The position numbers and the translations under genes are program-made. This document shows positions 46,473-57,442 of a stretch of DNA of 64,000 nucleotides, one piece after another. The notes under the pieces are model-generated. The model worked only from the letters and a program-made list of their open reading frames with translations. It ran no database searches and was not told the DNA's origin. Within the stretch, counting starts at the first letter, position 1; each line of letters opens with the position of its first letter. This DNA comes from Cliona cf. orientalis. Its lineage: Eukaryota; Porifera; Demospongiae; Clionaida; Clionaidae. The DNA is taken from positions 11,248,411 through 11,312,410 of the forward strand of contig OZ005690.1 in NCBI GenBank assembly GCA_963930775.1, in the 5' to 3' direction.

Positions 46473-49400
46473 ATGAAGTGTTTCAAATTCCTGATGCTAT
46501 CATGCTTCATTTTCACATTGATTCTGAGCTGCTGTAGTATTCTAATAACAGCTGACACAATGAAAGGTATGTAAAAAGCTAGTAGATCTATGCATCGTCA
46601 GCGGCTGCTTGCATCATGCACTAGTTTAATATTGGTATACATAGTTGTATGATTATTGCATATAACTCAGGCTCATTCAATATCCCTTTAGTATGTCCCG
46701 GAAAGCAATTAACACTTGAATGTAAGAGTTCTCTCCAAGATAACTTCATATTGGAATGGAACGTTTATGTTCCTTATCGCAACAAGACGTACTCTAAACC
46801 TTTTTCAAAAGATGGGGTCAGAGATCCTACAACAGTTGAAATTGAATCGATGGTCACTCTGAGTTTTGATCGCATTTCTGAATTGGGAGACCTTCCACTA
46901 GTTTCGCAGCTGTCAATCAATAATGTATCTGTGAACTTAAATGAAACAAGGATTAACTGTACAGAACATGATGACGACAATAATAATAATATTATTATAC
47001 TGACAGTCATCCATATCATTAACAGTGATTTTGGTAAGTAAACTCCATGGTATCAATAATATTTCTCACCAGAATGTCAACAATAATACTATATTATACA
47101 GAGTATCCTCATTCTCCACAAGTACAAAAAGCAGTCAGAAAATCAAATGAAAATAATGCCACTGTAATTTTGGAGTGGATTCAGGAGGTTGGTGTATTGT
47201 ACAATGTTAGTGTTACTCCCACTCCACTGGAGAGCAGTTCAAGTGGGGCTACGAGTCAGTTGGTGGTACTCTACAACACTTCATATCATGCGACTATTGT
47301 AGCCACACTTTGTGGAAATAATGTGAACAGGACAGCCATTAATATCTCCATAGATCAACCAGGTGCGTTAGATAAATGTAAAACAACATTATCTATAGCT
47401 ATTTAGATCCTATTTGTAACAAATACAGTGATCTGATTGGTTGAATTGCATGCAGTATATATCTATCCTTCATAAGATCCCTTGTGAGCCCCATAAAAAC
47501 CTTGTAAGCTCCATAAAAAACCTGGTAGATTTTGTTTGCCTATGGCTAGTTTATTGCTAGGCAACTGTTTATTTACAAAGCCTTTGGGCATTGTTGCTAG
47601 GATCTAAATTAGTTAGACACTGTTTAGTCGGTTTCTACGTGATTTAGAAGACCTCAGGGCTCAGTAGAACCCTATATAGGTCCTTGCTTCGCTCAGGATT
47701 CTACACAGAGCCCTTCTGTCTTCTAAATAACGTAGAAACCTCCTAAACAGTGTCTAACTATTATTATACATAATTATATAGAAGGGTATTATTATTAGCG
47801 CAGTGTGATGATTGAAGGGCTGCAGGGTATAGTGATGAAAAAAATTAATGTGGGACAATTGTAGAATGAAAATATATTATATAATCACTTACACGTAAAC
47901 AACCTTGTGACTCTTCTGCATGTAGCTCACACATTTAAACAAACAGCAAACAAGCTAATACAACATTGGGAGTTGATTCATGCACCCCAGTAGTACTAAT
48001 ACTAGCCTTAAATTACTGTAACAGTGAGATTACCGAGTAATCGATGATAGTGATGATGTGTGTGCTGAACTACATGCAATAACAATAATATACATAACTG
48101 TACATGACAATGTCATGCAATTGAGCATGCTGTTCCCAATTTCACTGCAGTGTATACTGCTGCTTGGTAAACAGCACAGCGCTTGCTTAGTAGGTATGTA
48201 ATTATAACCAGTGCCTGATGAAATATAATTACGATAAAATCACTGTATTGTACTATTATTATGTGCAGCAGCTATCTTTAGCCTATAGTTTCTGTTGCAA
48301 TTAATTTTTTATTTGCCTGACGATTATTGAGTGTGTTAATCAAGATCTTTAGTATACATTCTACATGGCATTTTACATCAATGTGCATGGACAGTCAGCC
48401 TTTTCATAGTTGTATTATCTATATTATTATGACTTAATATGTTAAACAGCTACTTGCCAGTATCCAGCTATCACTTTGCACATGTACATTTCGGGTGCTA
48501 GTGGTGTGGCAGTTGTTTTTAGTTGCTCAAGACCGGGAGAAGTAATTGTAGGAATGAATACATCAACATGCATGGACAATGCCAGACACAAATCAAGTAC
48601 ATTATTATTTTGGAGTGCAATGGTATTATTAACCCAATAATAAAGTAACAATGAAGGGCCAAGAACCACTATTATATCAAAGTTAACATTTTTAGTTGAT
48701 TCTCAGTCCTTAATTCACTGAGTATATAAATGTATCTAATACAGTATCATGTGGAGCACCTGAGATTGACGATAGCATCAACATAGTATCATCGAGCTAT
48801 GCCAATTATTCAACTTTGGAAGGATCAGTTGTCACATTTTGGTGCATAGGTCATGGTCGCCTTGGCAACGGTACCAACACGTTCTTTTCAGTGTGCCATC
48901 AAGATGGAAACTGGACGCCTAATCCTGTCGATCAGTGTACCACTCAACTATCAGGTATTAATTCTTACTACAATAATGGAGTGCAAACCATAAGTTAATA
49001 TCATCCATGGATATAGCATTACATCAGCATAATGTTATGGTTTGCCCAGCTGGTCTTAAATGCGGCATGTGCATGGCACAATAATTAAATCCATAGTAGC
49101 ATGCAATCATTACTTTTCTGAAAGGAATTCTTGCCCAGTATAAATTAATGTTATTCTATTATAAGGGTATCGAATAGGCACAGACACAGGCGAATTAAGA
49201 AAATGGTTCTGCATATAAATATTTTACATGCAGAATGGAGAATGGGAACCAGATCAAATGGGATGCAGAATGTAATGGTATTATATGCCGTGCTACACTG
49301 TAGTAGAGCTCTGAAAATATTCCAATACTTTTGATATGTAAACAGTACATCACATCATGTTTGATATGCAATATTATCAAAATTTTATAGGTTTAGAAGC

Positions 49401-49788
49401 AAGATCTTCACATGTACTACTAACAGCAGCAGTGTCATCTACAGTAGTGTTTCTGATGATATCCGTTCTGACTTTAGCTACTGGAATAGCTTGTGGTTAC
49501 TACTTTGTCAGACAAAGACACAAACAGTCATCTTCATCAAGTCAGCCTACGGAGCCTCTGTATGAGGATGTGATCTTGAATGCACTACCCCAGGCTAGTG
49601 CTGTAGAACACCACCTGGAACAAGGTCTCGAGTTGAAAGAAAATGTGGCGTATGAAACAGCAAAGCCTACAGACCCTTTGCATCATGAAACACTACCTAG
49701 TGCTGTGGAACACCACCTGGAACAAGGGCTGGAGTTGACAGAAAATGTGGCATACGGAACAACAAAATCTATGACTCATCAGTGTTAA
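46473..49788 (+). CDS. Receptor R9: Ig-FN3-(decayed CCP)-CCP-TM, two ENVAY repeats
   Basis: Exons 46473-46566, 46671-47033, 47102-47362, 48745-48954, 49391-49788 (1326 nt, 441 aa). The start at 46473 is chosen because it is conserved in R10 and R11; an in-frame ATG lies at 46419. The Ig domain (LTLECKSS, LEWNVYV, RINCTE) and FN3 domain (ATVILEWIQE, LYNTSYHATIVA) form a subtype distinct from R1-R8. A CCP exon at 48450-48622 has lost its Trp and last Cys and is 173 nt long, out of frame; skipping it keeps the frame. A further CCP relic (GEWEPDQ) is at 49234-49275. TM (STVVFLMISVLTLATGIA) and tail with PLYEDVILN and two ENVAY units. Confidence 0.7.
47610..47760. repeat. Foldback MITE in R9 intron
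   Basis: TAGTTAGACACTGTTTAGTC / CTAAACAGTGTCTAACTA, with inner GGTTTCTACGT / ACGTAGAAACC and TTTAGAAGAC / GTCTTCTAAA. Confidence 0.85.
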
Positions 49789-50677
49789 GCAATAAATTAA
49801 AATGTAGAACAATTTATATCATGCATAGGCTTTGCAATAATATTATTGAGTTGCAGTTCAAGTGCGGTAGTACTATATTATGATGGGTAATGGTCATCAT
49901 TTCTAGAGCTACCAATAACTTTGCACTACTGACAAGGAGTTAGGTAGTTCGATAATTAGTGGTTTTGAGTGCGCGTTAATTTTCACTAATAATAATTATT
50001 AAATTTTAGCAATCCAGCCCCGTTATGGAAAAGGTCGTCACCGTAGTATAAGCGCACTAGCAAGGAGTTACTCCAAAGTATTTTATTTGTGCACGCGATG
50101 TATCTATGGCAAGTATGGAGGCTCTGTATCTGAGATCGCTTCTGATTCTGTTATGCTGCTCTGAATTATCCAGGTGTGGTGACCTCTGGAGTAGCTCCAG
50201 TGTATTATGGAGGGCAGCTGGAGTTGATGTGTATATACCACGAGCGTAACTGGAATGTTTCCATAGAATTTTTTATCTGCATGATTCAACACAACACCCG
50301 TGCACCTAGCTACAGCTATGATTGTATAATTATGTAGCTGCTCCAAATTGAAAGCTCGATAAGAGTATTTAATATCTAGTATCTTATAATTATACAGATA
50401 ATAAAATTATAACAAAACAACAACATGATCGATCAATATTAAGTCCATGAGGCAAAAATTTATGTTGGAGGTTATCATACTGATGTACATTACTACATGT
50501 ACACTAGACTAGTACTTAATGTTGCAATCAGCGGCTAAACTTCCCGACTGAGCCACAGTTATACACAATCAACTATTATCAAGGTAAATCAAGCAGGCAA
50601 ATGAAACTTAATGATTATCATAATAACGTCAGCTCATACATGTACTGACGCAGGTGCAGTTACTAGAAGAAGAGGAG
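49789..50677 (+). pseudogene. R9-R10 spacer with relic leader fused to Ig start
   Basis: ATG 50115 opens the same leader as at 45816, but the leader now runs directly into the Ig-start sequence (GTGACCTCTGGAGTAGCTCC), the intron between them being deleted, and the frame stops soon after. The rest is noncoding sequence shared with the other spacers. Confidence 0.65.
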
Positions 50678-53064
50678 ATGAAGTGTTTCGAATTCCTGAT
50701 GCTATCATGCTTCATTTTCACATTGCCTCTGAGCTGCTGCAATATTCTAACAACGGCTAACACAATGAAAGGTACATAAAAGGCTAGTAGATCTATGCAG
50801 TATTATCAGTGGCTGCATGCATTGTACTAGAGTAGTTGTATGATTATTGCATATAACTCAGGCTCATTCAATATTCCTTTAGTATGTCCTGAAGAGCAAT
50901 TAACACTTGAATGTCAAAGTTCCCTTCAAGATAAATTCATATTGGAATGGAACGTTTATTTTCCTTATCACAACAAGATGCCCCACAAACTATATTCAAT
51001 AAATGGGGTCAGAGATACTAGAATATTATCTGAAATTGAATCAATGGTCACTCTGAGTTTTATTCGCATTTCTGAATCTGGAGACCTTCCACTAGTTTCG
51101 CAGCTGTCAATCAACAATGTATCTGTGAACTTAAATGAAACAAGGATTAACTGTACAGAACGTGACGACGACAATAACAATATTATTATACAGATAGTCA
51201 TCCATATCATTGACAGCGATTTTGGTAAGTAAACTGGTATCAATTTTCTCACCAGAATATCAATTATTATATTATACAGAGTATCCTCATTCTCCACAAA
51301 TACAAAGCACGGTTGAAAAGTCAAATGAAAATAATGCCACTGTAATTTTGGAGTGGATACAGGAGGTTGGTGTATCGTACAATGTTAGTGTTACTCCCAA
51401 TCCACTGGAGAGCAGTTCAAGTGGGGCTACGAGTCAGTTGGTGGTACTCTACAACACTTCATATCATGTGAATATTGTAGCCACACTTTGTGGAAACAAT
51501 AGGAATAGGACAGCTTTTGATATCTCTATAGATCAACCAGGTGCATTTGACATAAATTATTATCTATAGCTAGCAGCGTATTAATAATTATAACATCCAT
51601 TATTAATTAGTGTGATAATTGAAGGGCTGCAGGGTGTATATAGCTATGATGAATAATGTGGGAAAAGTCTAGAATGAAAATACATTCACTGTACTTTTCT
51701 CTAGTTAGCTATTATCATGATTACCGTATTTCTTCTAAAAATTCGGCCCTTCTAATTATTCGGCACCCCTTACCGAATGATTGAATATAGTCTCTAATTT
51801 TTCGGCAAAGGTCGTGATTCGTATATGCTATAAACGGGAATGGAATGCGCACGCAGACAGAATGTTGAATATCAACCTCTTATAATTCGGCGAAGCTAAA
51901 GCAATATTATTATTTTCATGCCGAATTTTTAGAAGAAATACGGTACTAGCCTATCTATTTTCGCCTGACGACCTTTGTGGATGCATAAGTTCAGAGGTAC
52001 CGCCTGTGGGAACGCGAGCTGCACGCAAGCACAAGAATACAGTTTTTTTTATCACCGTTGAAGTGATGTCCCATATTCATGGCATGGATGCATGTATAAT
52101 ATCATGACATGTTTTAATATGAGTATTATGATTTGAATCATGTATATATTTAATATGGATGTGTGCATTGCTCTTGAGTATCATGGAGGTGTATTATAGA
52201 TGTGTATCATGACATGTATTATGAGTATCATGGAGGTGTATCTATTTATTGGCAATATCCATATTAATGCTCTACACAAGTACATAGAACAATCAAAGTA
52301 AAGTGTGTGCCACTAACAGCTGCGTTGAATTGGCTGATGTATCCAAGTTTGCATAATCTTCAAATTAACTTTCAGGAACAGTGAAAGCCTCAACAATACA
52401 GCTTCTAGTAAACACTTCCTCCTTTTTAATTTCACATAAGATTGTGATATCAATATTATTTTTTCTCTCTCCATGATTCCCTTATAGTGACATGTGGCCA
52501 CCCATTCCAAGATGGGGTATCTATAGATAACAACTCAGTGATAATCAAGGGTTATATGGATCCATCATTGGAAGGAGCTATTCTTTCCTTTGATTGTCCT
52601 CCTCAACATGTTCTTATTGGACCTAACACCACGACATGCATGGGGAATGGAGAATGGGAACCAGACCCAAGAGAAGTGCAATGCAAAGATATTATGCTAG
52701 GTAAGTACAATAGAGTTCAAGTTCACATGTATATGCATGTAAAGAGTATATCACACCACGTTATGGCAATATCAAATTTTTTGTAGGTTTAGATCATAAT
52801 AATACACAAGATCTAGAATCAAGAATCTCACATGAAATACTATTAACAGCAGCAATATCATCCTCAGTAGTGGCATTTCTGATGATATCCGTTTTGACTT
52901 TAGCTACTGGAGTAGCTTGTGGTTACTACTTTATGCGGAGACGAAGATGCAAAGAGTCATCTTCATTAAATCAGCCTACGCCTCTGTATGAGGATGTGAA
53001 TGTGCTACCTATAGCCAGTGCTGTGGAACACCAGGCCACCTGGAACAAGGCCAGCTTGAGTTGA
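50678..53064 (+). CDS. Receptor R10: Ig-FN3-CCP-TM, tail truncated by frameshift
   Basis: Exons 50678-50771, 50862-51224, 51280-51540, 52488-52700, 52787-53064 (1209 nt, 402 aa). Leader, Ig and FN3 are close to R9; the CCP exon (TCGHPFQDGVSIDN, GEWEPDP) is close to R8 CCP2. Its original donor is mutated (AAAG|GT to AAAGAT) and a GTAAGT 12 nt further on replaces it in frame. The TM segment (SSSVVAFLMISVLTLATGVA) is intact. After YEDVNVLP a small indel near 53035 shifts the frame, and translation stops at 53064. Three further NxAY units (ENVAY, ENVAY, ENMAY) remain open in the other frame, 53061-53315. The encoded receptor keeps YEDV but loses the NxAY motifs, unless this is an assembly error. 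Confidence 0.7.
51722..51945. repeat. 224-bp MITE, ATTCGGC type
   Basis: Perfect 26-bp inverted ends starting TACCGTATTTCTTCTAAAAA. The interior repeats ATTCGGC in both orientations (at least four times). Intron of R10. Confidence 0.9.
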
Positions 53065-53315
53065 AAGAAAATGTGGCGTATGGAACAGCAAAGCCTACAG
53101 ACCCTCTGCATCATGAAGCACTACCTAGTGCTATGGAACACCACCTGGAACAAGGGCTGGAGTTGACAGAAAATGTGGCATATGGAACAGCAAAGCCTAC
53201 AGAGCATCTGCATGAGGATATGAATGCACCACCTAGTGCTATGGAGCACCAGGAACAAGGTCTCAAGTTGAAAGAAAATATGGCATATGGAACAACAAAA
53301 TCTATGACATATTAG
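53061..53315 (+). pseudogene. Out-of-frame remainder of the R10 tail
   Basis: An 84-codon open frame with three KENVAYGTAKPTD-type units that match the R8 and R9 tails. It follows the R10 stop directly in a shifted frame. Its conservation suggests that the shift is recent or polymorphic. Confidence 0.8.
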
Positions 53316-54104
53316 TGTTACTAAAGCAATAATGTATAACAATTACAAATGTCATGCATAGGCTTTGCAAATAATATTGAGTTGCAGTTCAAATCCGGTA
53401 GTACTAGTATTATGATGGGTAATGGTCATCATTTCTAGAGCTACCAATACCTTTGAACTACTGACAAGGAGTTAGGTAGTTCATTAGTTAGTGGTTTTGC
53501 ACACACACGTGTTGTTTACTACAGTGAGTGCGCGTTAATTAATACTGATTTAGCAACCCGAAGACCCGTTATGGAAAAGGTCGTCACGGTAGTTGACTAG
53601 TATAGTATAACCGCACTAGCAAGGAATTACTCCAAAGTACTTCAATTTTATTTGTGCACGTGATACATCTATGGCAAGTATGGAGGCTCTGTATCTGATA
53701 TCGCTTCTGATTCTGTTATGCTGCTCTGAATTTATATGCAGTTAAACTGCATGATTCAACACAACAGCCGTGCACCTAGCTACAGCTATGATTGTATAAT
53801 TATGTAGCTGCTCCAAATTGAAAGCTCGATAAGAGTATTATTAGCAAACCACTAGTATCTTATAAACATAACAATCAATATCAAGTTTATGTTGGAGGAT
53901 CACAATGTCATACTGAGTTTTCAAGAAGACATGTACACTAGACTACTACTTAGTGTTGCAATCTAAACTTCCCGACTGAACCACAGTTATATATACGATC
54001 AACTATCAATAATATTTATCAAGGTAAATGAAAGCAAGCAAATGAAACCGACTGGCCAGCTTGTACGTGTACTGACGCAGGTGCAGTAACTAGAAGAAGA
54101 AGAG
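53316..54104 (+). pseudogene. R10-R11 spacer with third relic leader
   Basis: ATG 53680 opens the MEALYLISLLILLCCSEF leader again, but the Ig start is now deleted altogether and the frame runs into ATGATTCAACACAAC noncoding sequence. Otherwise the same spacer as at 49789-50677. Confidence 0.6.
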
Positions 54105-54989
54105 ATGAAGTATTTCGAATTCCTGATGCTATCGTGCTTCATTTTCACATTGCTTCTGAACTGCTGCAGTATTCTAACAACAGCTAACACAATGAAAGGT
54201 AAAAAGCTATATAGTAGATCTATGCAGTATCATCAGCAGCTGCATGCATGCATGACTAGTTTAATAGTAGTAGTTGTATGATTATTGTATATAACTCAGG
54301 CTCATTCAATATCCCTTTAGTATGTCCTGAAGAGCAATTAACACTTGAATGTCAGAGTTCCCTTCAAGATGACTTCGTATTGGAATGGAATGTTTATGTT
54401 CCGTACCTCAATGAGACGTCCCACAAACTATATTCAGTAAATGGGGTTAGAGATACTAAAATAGTTGAAATCAAATCTATGGTAACTCTGAGTTTTAATC
54501 GTACTTCTGAGTCTGGAGACCTTCCACTAGTTTCACAGCTGTCAATCAACAATGTATCTATGAACTTAAATGAAACAAGGATTAACTGTACAGAACGTAC
54601 TAATGACAATAACAATATTATTATTCAGACAGTCATCCATATCATTGACAGTGATTTTGGTAAGTAAACTGGTATTTCTCATAATCACCAGAATGTCAAC
54701 TATAATATTATGATAATATATTTTATACAGAGTATCCTCATTCTCCACAAGTACAAAGTACGATTAAAAAGTCAAATGAAAACAATGCCACTGTAACTTT
54801 GGAGTGGATACAGGAGGTTGGTGTATCGTACAATGTTAGTTACTCCCAGTCCACTGGAGAGCAGTTCAAGTGGGACTACGAGTCAGTTGGTGGTACTCTA
54901 CAACACTTCATATCATGTGAATATTGTAGCCACACTTTGTGGAAACAATAGGAATAGGACAACCATTGATATCTCCATAGATCAACCAG
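54105..54989 (+). pseudogene. R11: truncated copy of R9/R10 (leader, Ig, FN3 only)
   Basis: Exons 54105-54198 (leader), 54300-54659 (Ig, intact) and 54731-54989 (FN3). The FN3 exon is 259 nt against 261 in R9 and R10 because two bases are missing in the NVSVTP region (near 54840), which shifts the frame to an early stop. The homologous downstream intron continues to about 55440, interrupted by a MITE, and then stops at a pogo-like end. CCP, TM and tail exons are absent. A dead 3'-truncated duplicate. Confidence 0.8.
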
Positions 54990-55007
54990 GTGCGTTTGAC
55001 ATAATAA

Positions 55008-55287
55008 GGCCAGTGTTAGTTGTAAACGTGTTTCTGGTCACCCGCCCGCATGCTATTTTGGAGGCCGCCTGTTTTGGCCATTATTATCATTATTTGGCAC
55101 TGCGCATGCTCAGCTCAATTACCAAAATTAATGTCACCATCCTGTCTGTGGTTTGTCCAGGAAATGTTCAAATTGTACAGGATATGCTGAGGTAAAATAA
55201 TGGAATAATGAATAATGATAACCACCCGCCCGCATGGCTAAGTGAGCTCTGATGTGACCAGAAACACGTTTACAACAAACAGTGGCC
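55008..55287. repeat. MITE, GGCC ends, TAA target duplication
   Basis: GGCCAGTGTTAGTTGTAAAC / GTTTACAACAAACAGTGGCC, followed inward by GTGTTTCTGGTCAC / GTGACCAGAAACAC, flanked by TAA. Same terminal and target features as 23669-24036, different interior. Confidence 0.8.
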
Positions 55288-55443
55288 TAACTAGCAGGGT
55301 ATTAATCATATAGTACATCCATTATTAATTAGTATCATGATGATTGAAGGCTGCAGGGTGTAACTATCATGATGAATAAAAAAATTAATGTGGGAAAATT
55401 GTAGAATGAAAATACATTCACTGTACTTTTCTCTAGCTAGCTA

Positions 55444-56066
55444 CAGTCAACTCTCTCTTAGCGGACGCTCCGAATAGCGGACTCACACGTTATAGCGGAC
55501 ACTGCTCCATGCACGGATTGATTTCCCTATTATTACTGTACAAAAAAACTCCCGAATAACGGACTTTCTGATTTCCGGACAACGGACACTTCGGATTGAA
55601 CGCTGTAATACAATACAATAATAATTGTTTCCTGAATAACGGACAGTGGGCGGGGCATAACGATCAATAGGCGGGGCATAGCATGCATGCATGGCATCAT
55701 CCAAGTAGTCGGTGAAGAAGAAGACCCATTTGTTGACATTGATGACGCAGTACAGTTAGGTTCTCTGATTCAAAGTGCCATGGGTGTATCAATTTGCTCT
55801 ACCGAGGAGTATGTTGCTGGAGAAGATGCTATCCCTGCATGTGTGTGCTGACTTTGATTGTGAAGACTGGGATGAGAATTGGTTGAACAGTTTGAACGTC
55901 GACAATCCCGATTCTGATACTGAGGAAGTAGATTATGATCTACTACCGCCACCACCCAAATTAACATGTTTTAAGCAAGCTATTGAAGCTCTGGAGGATG
56001 TACAAGCATTCTTGGAACACCGAGGCTATGTTGAGCTAGCAACATCTGTAGGAAAAGTGATGATTA
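55444..56066 (+). pseudogene. Pogo/Tigger-like transposon remnant
   Basis: Begins with CAGTCAACTCTCTCTTAGCG, followed by GCGGAC repeats at 55463, 55478 and 55495, typical of pogo/Tigger 5' ends. It then jumps to the C-terminal part of a transposase: VVGEEEDPFVDIDDAV, then (after a frameshift near 55810) an acidic DFDCEDWDENWLN segment and a helical end (ALEDVQAFLEHRGYVELATS). The HTH and DDE catalytic regions are deleted. Its 5' end marks the breakpoint of the R11 duplication. Confidence 0.7.
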
Positions 56067-56620
56067 AGGTACCATTTAATTGCGTGGGCGTGAGCGTCAG
56101 GAATGGCTAATTCAATTAGCGAATCGTGAAGGGGCGTGGCCGAAGAGGCCATACGAGTGCTTTTGGTCGAAGGTGGGCGTGTCCAGAATCGGCCAGGGAT
56201 GATTATGCGTGTGTAATTAGCGACCGGAAGTGGCCCCTGAAGAAAAGGCCGGTAATTGCCCACATCAAAGCAAGATCAAAGCATTCTTTCTTAACTATTA
56301 ACCGCAACGACAAATTACACACTAAGTAGAAAAAAAAGCAAATTTAAGGTAGCATTAAAGTGCGTGGGCGTGAGCGTCAGGATTGGCTAATTCAATTAGC
56401 GAATCGTGAAGGTGCGTGGCCGAAGAGGCCATACGAGTGCTTTTGGTCGAAGGTGGGCGTGTCTAGAATCGGCCAGGGATGATTATGCGCGTGTAATTAG
56501 CGACCGGAAGTGGCCCCTGAAGAAAACACCGGTAATTGCCCACTTCAAAGCAAGATCAAAGCATTCTTTCTTAACTATTAACCGCAACGACTTAAAATTA
56601 CACACTAAGTAGAAAAAAAG
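56067..56620. repeat. Tandem duplication of a ~280-bp unit
   Basis: Two direct copies (about 56067-56338 and 56345-56617) share GCGTGGGCGTGAGCGTCAGG, GAAGAGGCCATACGAGTGCT and TTAACTATTAACCGCAACGA, differing by a few substitutions. The parallel ORFs at 56126-56329 and 56406-56612 result from the duplication and are not treated as genes. Confidence 0.85.
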
Positions 56621-56887
56621 AAAAAAGGAATAGGGAAGAAGAAAAGTCTTAGGGGTCTATAAAGCATTTTATGCCACTTTTTTTTATATGGGCATGCAGA
56701 ATGGGTCAAAATTAGTCATTTGATGTGACAGAATTTTGATTCACACCTTACAACTAAAGTTACAGCACTTTAAAGTTACCCCATATGTTTGTATAGGAAG
56801 CCATGCATTTGCAATGTTTGCCCCTACGGATCGCGGGGTACGTTGACGACCCTGTACCTTCCGCACGTGGTACCTAGGAGTATAGGC

Positions 56888-57442
56888 ATGGCAGCAATCA
56901 GAGAGGCAAAGTATACAGTTTGTACTTATTGTAGAGTCACTATTACTCCCTACAAGAAACTGCTTGAGCATATTGCAGCAGCACACAGGGGAAAACGTCC
57001 ATTTGAGTGTCTTCAGTGTAGGAGAACCTTCACTCAGCAAGCTCATCGAGATGCACATTCAAGGATACATACAGGAGAGAGACCATATGTTTGTGACAAG
57101 TGTGGAGATTCCTTTAAGCAATCTGGACACCTTCAGCGTCATAAAAGAAGATACCATCAACCAGTCTGTCAGCTTCCTTTCAAATGTGACAAATGTTCGT
57201 CCACATTTGCCCAGAAGTGGGATCTGGATATGCATGATCTAGCCCATCACAAGAAAGGACTAGAGGCTAGACCATATGAATGTCACAAGTGTGGGCGTGC
57301 TTTTACTCAACCATCAAACCTCAAAAGACATCTAAAAAGAGTTGATTGTACAGCTAACTGCAAATGTGAGGAGTGTGAACAAAATTTCAGTTCTGCAGGC
57401 CACCTTAGACTTCATATGTCAAATGTGCATGGCAAACCATAG
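56888..57442 (+). CDS. Single-exon C2H2 zinc-finger protein
   Basis: From ATG 56888 (MAAIREAKYTV) an uninterrupted 184-residue frame encodes six fingers: CTYC...H, CLQC...HSRIH, CDKCGDSFKQSGHLQRH, CDKCSSTFAQKWDLDMH, CHKCGRAFTQPSNLKRH (last ligand Cys) and CEECEQNFSSAGHLRLH. One canonical HTGERPY linker joins fingers 2 and 3. The frame is open upstream to 56789, but that part is repeat sequence. C2H2 arrays usually bind DNA. No introns, and flanked by repeat copies, so it may be a retrocopy or a gene carried by the surrounding element. Confidence 0.8.
   Translation: MAAIREAKYTVCTYCRVTITPYKKLLEHIAAAHRGKRPFECLQCRRTFTQQAHRDAHSRIHTGERPYVCDKCGDSFKQSGHLQRHKRRYHQPVCQLPFKCDKCSSTFAQKWDLDMHDLAHHKKGLEARPYECHKCGRAFTQPSNLKRHLKRVDCTANCKCEECEQNFSSAGHLRLHMSNVHGKP

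Noticed and set aside
53121..53342. Minus-strand ORFs opposite the R8 and R10 tail repeats (Cys-rich)
   Set aside because: Antisense of the tandem coding repeat; they recur at each tail only because the repeat recurs.
56126..56612. Two similar 67-68 codon frames (RGRRGHTSAFGRRWACPESA-type)
   Set aside because: They come from a direct duplication of a noncoding repeat unit, not from two genes.
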